DNA from: RGIG1681 sp017467625
GTDB lineage: Bacteria > Bacillota > Clostridia > Christensenellales > UBA1242
Assembly (NCBI GenBank): GCA_017467625.1
Contig: JAFUSN010000002.1
Span: 8,756 to 72,755 of the forward strand
Direction of reading: 5' to 3'
DNA length: 64,000 bases
Under the pieces are notes generated by a model. That model was not told the DNA's origin. It saw only the letters and a program-made list of their open reading frames with translations, and searched no databases. The translations under genes and the position numbers were made by a program. Shown here in pieces: positions 50,160 through 58,676 of this stretch (its first letter is position 1; each line of letters opens with the position of its first letter).

Positions 50160-50849
50160 ATGAAACACGGAAAGAATTACGAAAACGCAGCAAAGAAAAT
50201 TGAAGCAGGCAAACTTTATGAGCCAGCTGATGCTCTTGGACTTGCAATTGAAACCGCTCCAGCAAAGTTTGATGAAACAATTGAAATTCACATTCGTTTA
50301 GGTGTTGACCCAAGATCAGCAGATCAACAAGTTCGTGGAAGTGTTGTTCTTCCAAACGGAACTGGTAAAACAGCAAAAGTTGTTGTTATTGCTAAAGGCG
50401 ATAAAGCTGATGCAGCAAAAGCAGCAGGTGCTGATGTAGTTGGTGCAGAAGAAATTATTGACAAAATCATGAAAGAAAACTGGCTTGATTTTGATGTATG
50501 TATCACAACCCCAGACATGATGGGACTCGTTGGAAGATGTGCTCGTGTTCTTGGACCTAGAGGACTTATGCCAAACCCAAAAAGTGGAACAGTTACAATG
50601 GATGTTGAAAAAGCAATTCATGATGTTAAAGCTGGTAAGGTTGAATACAGAGTTGACAAATTTGGTATTGTTCATGCCGCAATTGGTAAAAAGAGTTTTG
50701 GTGTTGAAAAACTCCTTGAAAACTATGACACATTTGTTGATGCAATTGTTAAAGCAAAACCACAAGCTGCAAAAGGACAATATATTAAATCTGTTAATGT
50801 TGCAAGCACAATGGGACCTGGAGTTAAAGTTATTTACAGAGTTAAATAG
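50160..50849 (+). CDS. rplA: ribosomal protein L1
   Basis: 229-residue L1-stalk protein. FDETIEIHIRLGVDPRSADQ (about 38-57), the interdomain GTGKTAKVVVIAKGDKA, and LGPRGLMPNPKSGTV (about 130-144) are all typical. AGGAGG lies before the ATG. A terminator follows, so rplK-rplA form a separate transcript from rplJ-rplL. Confidence 0.97.
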   Translation: MKHGKNYENAAKKIEAGKLYEPADALGLAIETAPAKFDETIEIHIRLGVDPRSADQQVRGSVVLPNGTGKTAKVVVIAKGDKADAAKAAGADVVGAEEIIDKIMKENWLDFDVCITTPDMMGLVGRCARVLGPRGLMPNPKSGTVTMDVEKAIHDVKAGKVEYRVDKFGIVHAAIGKKSFGVEKLLENYDTFVDAIVKAKPQAAKGQYIKSVNVASTMGPGVKVIYRVK

Positions 50850-50860
50850 TTTTAAAGTTA

Positions 50861-50887
50861 AAAGCCTAGGTATGTCTAGGCTTTTTT
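50861..50887 (+). terminator. terminator of rplK-rplA
   Basis: AAAGCCTAG pairs with CTAGGCTTT around a six-base loop, with a following T-run. Confidence 0.9.
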
Positions 50888-50910
50888 TATGTCTTTTTTT
50901 GTAATTGATA

Positions 50911-50939
50911 TTGAAATGGTTAAGAAATTATTATATAAT
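50911..50939 (+). promoter_or_regulatory. promoter of the 50955 orphan gene
   Basis: TTGAAA-17-TATAAT, 15 bases before the ATG, with a short AAGG ribosome site. Confidence 0.75.
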
Positions 50940-50954
50940 AGATAAGGTTTAATT

Positions 50955-52142
50955 ATGAAAGTAGAAGATAGTTTTAAGTTTGATCAAGAAGTTATTGATT
51001 TCATGGAACAAGTTAGAAATGGCAATGTAATCACATCTGCCAGTCTTTTTCGTGAGGCAGTTTCTATTTTAAATGCTCCAATTAGTTTAGATTTGGATAT
51101 TGCAACAAAAAAACAAATGTCAAGTTTAAAAGAACAAATTAAACTTGCCTTTGTTAAACTTTTTAGAGAAGAAATTGAAACAAAAAATCCAATTATAGGA
51201 AAGAATATTTATTTAATTTATAGATATATTGCCTCATATAAGGCATTTGCGGATTTGATTGATTCAAAAGAAGCTGTTCGAACTGGAGCCCAAAATTGCC
51301 AAAATTTAATTCAATATGCTGAAAATGTTTGGAATCTCATGCATAAGGAAAATTTACCATCATATCAACTTGAGTATTTAAACAATTTCAATCCAAAAGA
51401 TTACAGCAAATTTATTGCAAACTTTGGAACAGTTGTTGATATTTCAAGAGCATTTGAAAAAACAGGGCATATGATTGATTTGAATGCTCTCACAAATGAA
51501 CTTAAAGATGCCTATAAAATTTATTACACAACGGCAAATATTTTTAATCCAAGGTATGGATTTAGTGATGTTGAAAGAAGAATTCCAATCCAAAATTTAT
51601 CTGGAAATATGAATGTTGGAAGAAATATTTCTGCTGAAAGTTTTATGCAGTTTATTCAATATCCTGGAACAAATGCAAGGGGAATTTCAACCGGACTTGA
51701 AGTTGCAAGCTGGAATGATGAATCGCTTGAAGTGTTGAAAAGAGAAAAAATGGATATTTTGAGGCTAGCTGATGCCCCTGAAGTTGTTATTGCATCACTG
51801 ATTGTGTGTTTAAGTAAACTTAATTTTAAAGATGGAGTGAATTACTTGACTAAATTTTATACTCCAAACTTTGAAAACGATCAAGAAAAAATGTATTGGA
51901 ATGATTTTATTAATCACTTACCATTTGAAACGGAAGCGCCAGTTGATAAAAATGCGCAAAATAAGCATGAAATTGATAAAGAAAAACATGCTGAATTTTT
52001 GAGATTATTCAAAAATGATGTGATAGAAAGAGTTCAGGCCGGTGAAAGTGAAACAACCATTGTTAGGTCATGGCAAAACCCTGAAGAAAAGGAAATAATT
52101 TATTCAGTTTTGGCTCCTAATGTTTTTGAAACAAATAAATAA
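50955..52142 (+). CDS. hypothetical protein inserted between rplA and rplJ
   Basis: 395-residue soluble, probably all-helical protein with no signal peptide or membrane segment and no family I recognise. It has its own promoter and terminator. The C-terminal 40 residues are charged (NKHEIDKEKHAEFLRLFKND). It lies with the convergent 52170 gene between rplK-rplA and rplJ-rplL, which are normally adjacent, so the pair looks like an insertion into a core operon. Base use appears like that of the neighbours. Confidence 0.75.
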   Translation: MKVEDSFKFDQEVIDFMEQVRNGNVITSASLFREAVSILNAPISLDLDIATKKQMSSLKEQIKLAFVKLFREEIETKNPIIGKNIYLIYRYIASYKAFADLIDSKEAVRTGAQNCQNLIQYAENVWNLMHKENLPSYQLEYLNNFNPKDYSKFIANFGTVVDISRAFEKTGHMIDLNALTNELKDAYKIYYTTANIFNPRYGFSDVERRIPIQNLSGNMNVGRNISAESFMQFIQYPGTNARGISTGLEVASWNDESLEVLKREKMDILRLADAPEVVIASLIVCLSKLNFKDGVNYLTKFYTPNFENDQEKMYWNDFINHLPFETEAPVDKNAQNKHEIDKEKHAEFLRLFKNDVIERVQAGESETTIVRSWQNPEEKEIIYSVLAPNVFETNK

Positions 52143-52171
52143 AAACCTTGGAAATTTCCAAGGTTTTTTTT
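52141..52171. terminator. bidirectional terminator between the two orphan genes
   Basis: A near-continuous palindrome: AAAAACCTTGGAAA followed by TTTCCAAGGTTTTT. It serves the convergent genes on both sides. Confidence 0.92.
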
Positions 52172-52952
52172 ATTCGCTAATTTCATTTATTATACTTTGC
52201 ATATCTCCAAATCTTTTTGTTGCATTTTTAATAATTTTTCTATCTTTGTAATGACCAGAAATAAATTCAATTGAGTGTTTGGTTGGTTCAAAAATTGACT
52301 TATATGGAACAGGTAATGATTCCGCAAATTTTGAAAATTTTTCAATAATTTCGTAAGGCAAATTTGATGGTTGACTAGGAATTCTTCCAAAGACATTTTT
52401 TGTTATGTAATCATTTATCACAACTTCTGGTGTTAAAAGAACTGCTCCGCCTAAAATTTTTGTTCCCCTTGAACAGAAGGTTGAAAAATCAGTTGGGTTG
52501 AATTTTGGTTGAGACTCATTTTCATAAAATTCATCTTGTGTTAAATTTGGATTTGTTTTTAATGCTTTTTTAAATTTTCTATTTAAAACATCTTGAATTG
52601 CATTTGATGAAAATTTAAATTTTGAATATTGATTTTCAACAAACATTCTAGTGTTAAGTTCAATTTCATTTTGACTATTGTCTTCAATTTCAACTTCAAT
52701 TATGTTTGGATTTTTTGGCGATGGATAAAATAAAATTTTGTTATAAACACAATTCACAAAACCATGAGTTGAATCACCAGTATATTGAATCATGTCAAAA
52801 GGATTAAAAACTGACAAATTAAATGGCTTAATTTTTTCAGGTGACTCGTGCAATGGCGAAAAAGCAGCTGAATTTTCAGTTGCTGGCGATATTGTTGGTA
52901 TTTGCTTTCTTGCTTCATTTAATTCTTCTATGCTAATTTTGTTTACTGACAT
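52170..52952 (-). CDS. hypothetical protein inserted between rplA and rplJ
   Basis: 260-residue soluble protein of unknown family, Asn/Ser/Pro-rich in the first 50 residues and then mixed helix and strand. No signal peptide. GAGG lies eight bases before the ATG, and a TTGAAA-17-TATACT promoter lies about 55 bases further up. It is transcribed against the ribosomal protein genes and converges with the 50955 gene on a shared terminator. Confidence 0.72.
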   Translation of the reverse strand: MSVNKISIEELNEARKQIPTISPATENSAAFSPLHESPEKIKPFNLSVFNPFDMIQYTGDSTHGFVNCVYNKILFYPSPKNPNIIEVEIEDNSQNEIELNTRMFVENQYSKFKFSSNAIQDVLNRKFKKALKTNPNLTQDEFYENESQPKFNPTDFSTFCSRGTKILGGAVLLTPEVVINDYITKNVFGRIPSQPSNLPYEIIEKFSKFAESLPVPYKSIFEPTKHSIEFISGHYKDRKIIKNATKRFGDMQSIINEISE

Positions 52953-53006
52953 TAAAAATTCCTCTAAAAATTGTGGTAAAATACCATTTCTATCTAAAAC
53001 AATATA

Positions 53007-53035
53007 AGTATATCATGTGAATTTGTGTTTTTCAA
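53007..53035 (-). promoter_or_regulatory. promoter of the 52170 gene
   Basis: On the minus strand TTGAAA-17-TATACT, in the spacer upstream of rplJ. Confidence 0.7.
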
Positions 53036-53075
53036 TACCCTTTAAAAAATTTATTGAAGTTTTTTGGCAAAAGGA

Positions 53076-53103
53076 TTGACATTTTTTTTATAATAGGTAT
53101 AAT
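53076..53103 (+). promoter_or_regulatory. promoter of rplJ-rplL
   Basis: TTGACA-16-TATAAT, about 15 bases before the L10 leader begins. Confidence 0.82.
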
Positions 53104-53114
53104 ATTCATTGTTA

Positions 53115-53240
53115 AAAATACAAGTGCCGAAGACAGCAAGTGGGGTATCCCTTAAATATCTTGCCGAGGAATGTAAGAATTTTCTATTTTAGTTAGATAA
53201 AAGCCTTATGTTCCACCAGCGAGCATAAGGTTTTTTTTAA
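53115..53240 (+). promoter_or_regulatory. ribosomal protein L10 leader with attenuator
   Basis: The leader has the conserved core of the Firmicutes L10 leader: GTGCCGAAGACAGCAAGTGG near 53124 and CTTGCCGAGGAA near 53160, in which GCAAG and CTTGC pair. The L10-L12 complex binds this element and represses its own operon. A terminator hairpin (CCTTATG at 53204-53210 with CATAAGG at 53224-53230, then eight T) follows, 30 bases before rplJ, so control probably works by premature termination. Confidence 0.88.
53204..53238 (+). terminator. attenuator in the L10 leader
   Basis: CCTTATG and CATAAGG form the stem around a 13-base loop, followed by eight T, before the rplJ ribosome site. Confidence 0.85.
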
Positions 53241-53268
53241 CGCTTCACACTAAAATAGGAGGAAAAAC

Positions 53269-53757
53269 ATGTCAGCAAATTTTGAAAACAAAAAAGTGGT
53301 TGTAAGCGAAATTGAAGAACTTGCTAAAAATGCAAAGTCAATCGTGCTTGTTGACTACCGCGGACTTACAGTTGCTCAAGTAACTGAACTTCGTAACACA
53401 GTTCGTGAAGCTGGCGGAACTTACAAGGTTTACAAAAACAGACTTATGAAGCTTGCTTTTGATAAACTTGGAATTACATTCCCAGCATCTGACTTTGAAG
53501 GTACAACAGCCGTTTTGTTCCATTCAACTGACGAAGTTGCTCCTGCTAAAATTGCACTTGATGGTTCAAAGAAATTCAATGTTTTGAAACTTAAATCAGG
53601 TTATGTAAGCGGAAAATATTATGATGCAAACGAAATCACAACTCTCGCTAACATTCCATCAAGAGAAGTTTTGGTTGGCCAACTTCTCGGGCTTCTTACA
53701 AACCCAATGCGCTCACTTGCTGTGGCTGTAAGTGAAATTGCAAAGAAAAATGCATAA
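53269..53757 (+). CDS. rplJ: ribosomal protein L10
   Basis: 162-residue stalk protein that carries the L7/L12 dimers. SIVLVDYRGLTVAQVTELR (about 25-43) and YKVYKNRLMKLAF are typical; the C-terminal helix (LLGLLTNPMRSLAVAVSEIA) binds L12. A TAGGAGG site precedes the ATG. Expression is likely controlled by the leader upstream. Confidence 0.96.
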   Translation: MSANFENKKVVVSEIEELAKNAKSIVLVDYRGLTVAQVTELRNTVREAGGTYKVYKNRLMKLAFDKLGITFPASDFEGTTAVLFHSTDEVAPAKIALDGSKKFNVLKLKSGYVSGKYYDANEITTLANIPSREVLVGQLLGLLTNPMRSLAVAVSEIAKKNA

Positions 53758-53844
53758 TTTTAATTTAATTATTTAATTTTTTATATTTTAGTCACAAGAT
53801 TTTAATAAATAAAACAAAATTTATATCATTAGGAGAAAATAAAA

Positions 53845-54219
53845 ATGGCAGATATTAAGAAATTTATTGAAGACATTAAGGGTATGACAGTTGTTGAACT
53901 TAATGATCTTGTTAAAGCTATTGAAGAAGAATTTGGAGTTTCAGCAGCAGCTATGGCAGTTGCAGCTCCAGCAGCTGGTGCAGGTGCTGCAGCAGCTGAA
54001 GAAGAAAAAACTGAATTCAATGTTGTGCTTAAAGATGTTGGCGCAAACAAAATTGCAGTTATTAAAGTTGTTCGTGAAATCACAGGACTTGGCCTTGCTG
54101 AATCAAAGGCAATGGTTGATGGTGCTCCAAGCACAATTAAAGAAGGCGTTGCAAAAGAAGCAGCTGAAGAAATGGTTGCAAAATTCAAAGAAGCAGGCGC
54201 TACAGCTGAACTTAAATAA
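53845..54219 (+). CDS. rplL: ribosomal protein L7/L12
   Basis: 124-residue stalk protein. The N-terminal dimerisation domain (1-35), an Ala/Gly-rich hinge (about 36-55) and the C-terminal factor-binding domain with EKTEFNVVLKDVGANKIAVI and GLGLAESKAMVDGAP are all standard. TAGGAG precedes the ATG. It ends at a strong terminator. Confidence 0.97.
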   Translation: MADIKKFIEDIKGMTVVELNDLVKAIEEEFGVSAAAMAVAAPAAGAGAAAAEEEKTEFNVVLKDVGANKIAVIKVVREITGLGLAESKAMVDGAPSTIKEGVAKEAAEEMVAKFKEAGATAELK

Positions 54220-54246
54220 TTTTAGCAAAAAATTAAGTGTGAAGAT

Positions 54247-54275
54247 AAGGCAGACGAATTTGTCTGCCTTTTTAT
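54247..54275 (+). terminator. terminator of rplJ-rplL
   Basis: AAGGCAGAC pairs with GTCTGCCTT around a six-base loop, followed by T. Confidence 0.9.
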
Positions 54276-54304
54276 TTGACAAAAAATTGTAAATAAAATA
54301 TATT
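54276..54304 (+). promoter_or_regulatory. promoter of the GT87-like gene
   Basis: TTGACA-17-TATATT right after the rplL terminator. Confidence 0.78.
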
Positions 54305-54331
54305 TATCTTATTAAAAAATTAGGAGATAAT

Positions 54332-55645
54332 ATGGAGAAAAATAATGTTATTTTACAAGAAAATTGTAAAAAAGACAAAGTAAAAACAATTTTGTTTGTT
54401 GTTATGATTGTGTCATTTCTTTGTGCATTGTTTTCAACAATTTTTTGTGTGTCACTTTATGAACATACATTCAGTGATTTTGCTGAAACTCTATCATATT
54501 GCATGATGCAAAATCCATACAACGGTGTTGATGGTGCTCGTTCAATTTATCCACCTATTGCATTTTTACCATTTTATTTGTTCGCTTTAATTTGCAAACC
54601 TGAACTTGCTCAATATTTGGAAAACATTAAAAATTTATCACCTTCAGAAAGTTATTATCCATATATGGTTGAGCTTTCGCAAACAACCAACTTTAGAATT
54701 GCATTTATTTTGTTTTATTTAATAGTCACTGCATTAATTTTGCTTGTCGTTGCAAAAATGTCAAAATTTAAGGGAACAAAACTTGTCTATTTATTGATTT
54801 CAGTATTTTGTTTTTCACCATTTGTTTATGCATTTTGCAGGGGAAATAACATCATTTTGGTTGGACTTTTGGTTCTCTTGTTTTTCTGGCTTTATAATAG
54901 TGAAAAGAGATGGCAGAGGGAACTTGCCAATGTTTGTTTGGCTGCCGCTGCTGCAATTAAAATTTATCCACTTTTGATTGCTTTATTCTTTATTAAAGAT
55001 AGAAGATGGATGGATTTGCTTAAAACTATTTGTTATGCACTTGCTTTAATTTTCCTCCCATTCTTACTCATCAAAGGTGGATTTGGAAATATTAGAGAAA
55101 TTTGGAATAATTTCACAACATTTAACTCTGGATCAGGAAGAAATGAATCTTGGGGAAATATTGGATTTGACTTATTTGCTTCAAAAATTGGACTTTCACT
55201 TTTTGGCTCAAAAACGCTTTATTCGTTGCTTAGCAAGTTTTTAAGATATGGAGCAATCATTGTTACACTTGTTGCAATTGTTTTAAGTAAAAATACAAAA
55301 CATAAATTTCAACCAGCGCTTATGGTTATTTTAACTTATGAGCTTTGGATGGGTGTTTCATATTATTACACAATGTGTGCGTTGATTTATCCAGTTATTA
55401 TGTATATAATTTGTTTTAATGATTTATCAAAATTTGATAAATGGTTTTATGGAATTTGTTTTGCGTTTATTGCAATTCCAGTTCCATTCTGGTTCATATT
55501 CGAAAACTTCTTTGTTTGTCAACTTGCAGGAATTGCGCTTTTAATTAAAACATACATTGACTTGTTCACCGATTTTCAAGCCAGAAAAAAACATAAACCA
55601 CTTGAAAAAGTTGAAACCAAGGAAATTGAAAGACAAGAAAAATGA
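54332..55645 (+). CDS. GT-C mannosyltransferase-like membrane protein (GT87/DUF2029 type)
   Basis: 437-residue polytopic protein with about ten membrane segments. It resembles the glycosyltransferase 87 (DUF2029) family: YPPIAFLPFYLFALI near 71-85, a conserved Arg-Gly-Asn (CRGNN near 170), and AAAAAIKIYPLLIALFFIKDRRW near 208-230 (quoted in parts: AAAIKIYPLLIALF). These enzymes use polyprenyl-phosphate sugars on the outer face of the membrane. The acceptor is not known. The C-terminal 30 residues are cytoplasmic and highly charged. Single-gene transcript between its own promoter and terminator. Confidence 0.8.
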   Translation: MEKNNVILQENCKKDKVKTILFVVMIVSFLCALFSTIFCVSLYEHTFSDFAETLSYCMMQNPYNGVDGARSIYPPIAFLPFYLFALICKPELAQYLENIKNLSPSESYYPYMVELSQTTNFRIAFILFYLIVTALILLVVAKMSKFKGTKLVYLLISVFCFSPFVYAFCRGNNIILVGLLVLLFFWLYNSEKRWQRELANVCLAAAAAIKIYPLLIALFFIKDRRWMDLLKTICYALALIFLPFLLIKGGFGNIREIWNNFTTFNSGSGRNESWGNIGFDLFASKIGLSLFGSKTLYSLLSKFLRYGAIIVTLVAIVLSKNTKHKFQPALMVILTYELWMGVSYYYTMCALIYPVIMYIICFNDLSKFDKWFYGICFAFIAIPVPFWFIFENFFVCQLAGIALLIKTYIDLFTDFQARKKHKPLEKVETKEIERQEK

Positions 55646-55687
55646 CGGCTAATTAACCTACAACATAATTAACAAGAAATCAATCAC

Positions 55688-55716
55688 AAAAAGAGCAACA
55701 AAAGTTGCTCTTTTTT
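55688..55716 (+). terminator. terminator of the GT87-like gene
   Basis: AAAAAGAGCAAC pairs with GTTGCTCTTTTT around AAAA. Confidence 0.9.
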
Positions 55717-55728
55717 ATATTTAAAAAA

Positions 55729-55757
55729 TTGTATTCAATAATTAAAAGTGGTATAAT
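55729..55757 (+). promoter_or_regulatory. promoter of map
   Basis: TTGTAT-17-TATAAT, 19 bases before the ATG, with AAGGAG between. Confidence 0.8.
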
Positions 55758-55776
55758 TTTTTTAAGGAGAAAGTTT

Positions 55777-56652
55777 ATGCATAAATATAGAGATACAGAA
55801 AAATGTTGGTGTAAAAGTGGGAAGTTATATAAAGATTGCCACAAAGAATTTGATATTAAACTTGAAGAGTTAAAAAAACAGGGAAATATTATTCCGCCAC
55901 ACAAATGGATTAAAAATGACGACCAAATTAAAGGAATTAAAGAAGCAAGCAGAATTAACACTTTAATTTTGGATAGAGTTACCCGCGAAATTCATGAGGG
56001 TATGACAACTCAAGATATTGATGATATTGTTATGGATGAAACTAAAAAACTTGGTGGAATTCCATCATGCTTAGGTTATGAAGGGTTTCCAAAAAGTGTT
56101 TGCACCTCTGTTAACAATGTTGTTTGCCATGGAATTCCAAGCAAAGATGTTGTTTTAAAATCTGGCGACATTGTTAATGTTGATTGCACAACTGAAGTTA
56201 ATGGATTTTTTGGTGATTCATCAAGAATGTTTGAAATTGGAAAAGTTTCAAAAGAAGCGCACAGGCTTGTTGAAGTTACGAAAGAGTGCTTGGATATTGC
56301 AGTAAAAAATTTAAAGCCATGGGTTTCACATCTTGGCGATATTGGTTATTATGTTTCAAAACATGCACGTGAAAATGGTTATTCTGTTGTTCGTGAACTT
56401 GGTGGTCACGGTGTGGGGCTTGCAATGCATGAGGATCCATTTGTTTCGCACCTGGGGAAAATGGGCGAAGGAGTTTTGCTTGTTCCTGGAATGGTGTTTA
56501 CAATTGAGCCAATGATAAATCAAGGAAGAGCAGGTGTTTGCATTGATGATTCTGATGGTTGGACAGTTTACACATGGGACGACAGTTTGTCAGCTCAGTG
56601 GGAATATACCCTTGTGATGACCGAACATGGTTTAGAAATTTTATCTAAATAA
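55777..56652 (+). CDS. map: type I methionine aminopeptidase with N-terminal SEC-C motif
   Basis: 291-residue enzyme that removes the start Met from new proteins. The peptidase metal ligands are in order: VDCTTEVNGFFGDSS (two Asp), ELGGHGVG (His), FTIEPM (Glu) and WEYTLV (Glu). Before this lies a 40-residue extension with a SEC-C zinc motif, CWCKSGKLYKDCHK (C10, C12, C21, H22), as in ribosome-docking MAP variants. ATG at 55777 is chosen by its AAGGAG site; upstream in-frame codons belong to the spacer. Single gene with its own promoter. Confidence 0.94.
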   Translation: MHKYRDTEKCWCKSGKLYKDCHKEFDIKLEELKKQGNIIPPHKWIKNDDQIKGIKEASRINTLILDRVTREIHEGMTTQDIDDIVMDETKKLGGIPSCLGYEGFPKSVCTSVNNVVCHGIPSKDVVLKSGDIVNVDCTTEVNGFFGDSSRMFEIGKVSKEAHRLVEVTKECLDIAVKNLKPWVSHLGDIGYYVSKHARENGYSVVRELGGHGVGLAMHEDPFVSHLGKMGEGVLLVPGMVFTIEPMINQGRAGVCIDDSDGWTVYTWDDSLSAQWEYTLVMTEHGLEILSK

Positions 56653-56660
56653 GTTGAGTA

Positions 56661-56689
56661 TTGACGAAATGATTATTTCATGGTAAACT
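56661..56689 (+). promoter_or_regulatory. promoter of the 56711-57224 orphan pair
   Basis: TTGACG-17-TAAACT, followed by TAGGAG before the ATG at 56711. Confidence 0.75.
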
Positions 56690-56710
56690 AAAGCATGTTA
56701 GGAGAAATTT

Positions 56711-57220
56711 ATGATTAACAAAATTTGGGGCAATGCCACTGAAAAATATTTTCCAAAAAATTATAAAAACGAAATGCTTGAAGTTTATAGTGGAACAAAC
56801 GGAAATTTAGATGATTTGTTTCTTTCAATAGTTGAGCTTTTAAATGCGTTTGAAAGCGGAAATCAAACAGAAATTACGGAACACATTCATGCAAGTGTTG
56901 ATGCATCAACGCTTGCCGTTAGAATGTCAACTAACATTCAAGAAAGGGAAGCAGTGCTACAAACAGGAATTTGTGATTATTTATCTCCAATTATGGAAAA
57001 ATCATTCTATGCGCCAGAATTTTTTGAGGAAATGCTTAAGCATTATCCTAAAAAGCAAAAAATGATTTTAGGTGGTTTAATTAAACTTCCAACTAAAAAT
57101 TTTTTAAATAAATATTTGAAATCTAAGTTCGAAAATTCGCAAAAAATGATTGAATTACGCAAAAATAAACTTAATTTTGATGAAAATGGAAAATTAAAAA
57201 CAATTCAAATGGGGGAATAG
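56711..57220 (+). CDS. hypothetical helical protein
   Basis: 169-residue soluble protein, mostly helical, with no recognised family, signal peptide or membrane segment. The C-terminal 45 residues are basic (LNKYLKSKFENSQKMIELRK). TAGGAG precedes the ATG. The 57224 gene starts four bases after its stop, so the two are probably made together. A link to the methionine aminopeptidase gene upstream is not supported because the pair has its own promoter. Confidence 0.7.
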   Translation: MINKIWGNATEKYFPKNYKNEMLEVYSGTNGNLDDLFLSIVELLNAFESGNQTEITEHIHASVDASTLAVRMSTNIQEREAVLQTGICDYLSPIMEKSFYAPEFFEEMLKHYPKKQKMILGGLIKLPTKNFLNKYLKSKFENSQKMIELRKNKLNFDENGKLKTIQMGE

Positions 57221-57223
57221 GAA

Positions 57224-57565
57224 ATGAAATTAAAACAAGCAAGAGAAATTATTTCTCATTATCATGATTTAAATGAGCTTAATGAGGCAGTTGCTTTTAT
57301 TTTTGAAAATGCAAGTGCAAAGGAAATTCTTGATTTATTATTTTATTTGGAAAACTTAAATTATTTTGATTCAACTGACAGACCTTATGACAGAAAAGAT
57401 TTTGTTTTAAAAATTCTTTCAATTGGTGATAAAAAAGTTTTAGAAGAACTTTGTGATGAACGAAATATTGATTTGTGTTTAGGGAAAAACATTGACCTTT
57501 ATAGTCGTGCGATGAGTGAGTTTAATGAACTAAAAACACAAAAGCAACCAGGAGAAGATCAATAA
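57224..57565 (+). CDS. hypothetical helical acidic protein
   Basis: 113-residue soluble, acidic, helical protein of unknown family; it starts four bases after the 56711 gene and ends at a bidirectional terminator. The basic tail of 56711 and the acidic nature of this protein would allow a complex, but that is speculation. GGGGG-AATAGG before the ATG serves as ribosome site. Confidence 0.7.
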   Translation: MKLKQAREIISHYHDLNELNEAVAFIFENASAKEILDLLFYLENLNYFDSTDRPYDRKDFVLKILSIGDKKVLEELCDERNIDLCLGKNIDLYSRAMSEFNELKTQKQPGEDQ

Positions 57566-57592
57566 AAAAACAGGCAGTTGCCTGTTTTTTTA
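57563..57592. terminator. bidirectional terminator between orphan pair and fba
   Basis: AAAAAAACAGGCA pairs with TGCCTGTTTTTTT around two bases. Confidence 0.92.
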
Positions 57593-57601
57593 TTTGTTTC
57601 A

Positions 57602-58516
57602 TTATTTTAAACCTTCAACAAGTTTTAACGCATGCAAAACTTGTTCTTTAACATTTGCTTTTCCTGCTTTATTGTAGTCCCTTTGATCAAAGTGTTCAGG
57701 ATGCTCTGCAAGGTCTTGACGAACACCTGCTGTGTGGGCCAAACGAAGATCTGTGTCCATATTAATTTTACAAATTGCAGTTTTTGCCATTTTCTTAATA
57801 TCTTTTTCACTAATTCCCTGACTCTTCTTAATTACGCCACCATACTTTTTAACAAGTTCAACCCATTTTTCTGGAACCATTGAACTTCCATGAGCAACAA
57901 GTGGAAGGTTTGGAAGAACTTTGTGAACATTTTCAATAACTTTATATTGAATTATAGGAGTTGCAATTGATTTGTTAATTCCGTGGGCAGTTCCAATTGA
58001 AATTGCCAAGCTGTCAACGCCGGTTTTTGTTGCAAAATCAAGTGCTTCATCTGGCTGTGTGAATGTTTCTGTGTCACTGTGAATCATATCTTCAGTTCCA
58101 ATAATTTTTCCAAGTTCTGCCTCAACAGTTACGCCGCGCTCATGTGCATATTTTACAACTTTTTGAGTAATTTTAACATTTTCTGCATATGGAAGGGCAG
58201 ATCCATCAAACATAACGCTTGTGAATCCTGCGTTGATTGCTTCTTTGCAGGCTTCAAAACTTTTTCCGTGGTCCAAGTGAAGCGCAATTTTGTTTTTATA
58301 GTGTTTGCTTGCTGTTTCAACAATTGCGTGAATATAGTCATATCCAGCATATTTTCCAGCACCTTCTGAAACAGAAATAATTACAGGAGCATTGAGTTCT
58401 CCGGCAACTTCTGCAACTGCTTGCGCTGATTCCAAATTGCAAACATTAAATGCAGGAATTGCATATCCGCCTTTAAGAGCGTCTAAAAGCATCTTTTTTG
58501 TGTTAACTAATGCCAT
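57602..58516 (-). CDS. fba: class II fructose-bisphosphate aldolase
   Basis: 305-residue zinc aldolase of glycolysis, splitting fructose 1,6-bisphosphate. AFNVCNLESAQAVAEVA opens the barrel; the zinc/catalytic motif LHLDHGKS (D82, H83) is at about 79-86; the EAELGKIIGTED loop, AISIGTAHG and LVAHGSSMVP supply phosphate and zinc ligands. The ATG at 58516 fits the family start and has AAAGGTAGG upstream; the frame is open for 40 further codons that lie in the promoter. It diverges from gap. Confidence 0.95.
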   Translation of the reverse strand: MALVNTKKMLLDALKGGYAIPAFNVCNLESAQAVAEVAGELNAPVIISVSEGAGKYAGYDYIHAIVETASKHYKNKIALHLDHGKSFEACKEAINAGFTSVMFDGSALPYAENVKITQKVVKYAHERGVTVEAELGKIIGTEDMIHSDTETFTQPDEALDFATKTGVDSLAISIGTAHGINKSIATPIIQYKVIENVHKVLPNLPLVAHGSSMVPEKWVELVKKYGGVIKKSQGISEKDIKKMAKTAICKINMDTDLRLAHTAGVRQDLAEHPEHFDQRDYNKAGKANVKEQVLHALKLVEGLK

Positions 58517-58576
58517 AAAAATACCTACCTTTATTTTTTTCTGGTTATTGAGCGAAAGTTCATTCTCAACAAAATC

Positions 58577-58605
58577 ATTATAGAATTTTGATTTAAAATT
58601 GTAAA
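58577..58605 (-). promoter_or_regulatory. promoter of fba
   Basis: On the minus strand TTTACA-17-TATAAT, about 60 bases before fba; it lies back-to-back with the gap promoter, eight bases apart. Confidence 0.75.
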
Positions 58606-58612
58606 CAAATAT

Positions 58613-58641
58613 TTGCTTTATTTTTTTGTTTAGCATATAAT
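58613..58641 (+). promoter_or_regulatory. promoter of gap
   Basis: TTGCTT-17-TATAAT, about 35 bases before gap and its AAGGAG site. Confidence 0.75.
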
Positions 58642-58676
58642 CAAATTGTTAAAAATTAATATAAGGAGATTCATTT

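Noticed and set aside
53829..54188. 119-codon frame antisense to rplL
   Set aside because: It is produced by the Ala-rich codons of L7/L12 on the other strand, with no ribosome site or promoter.
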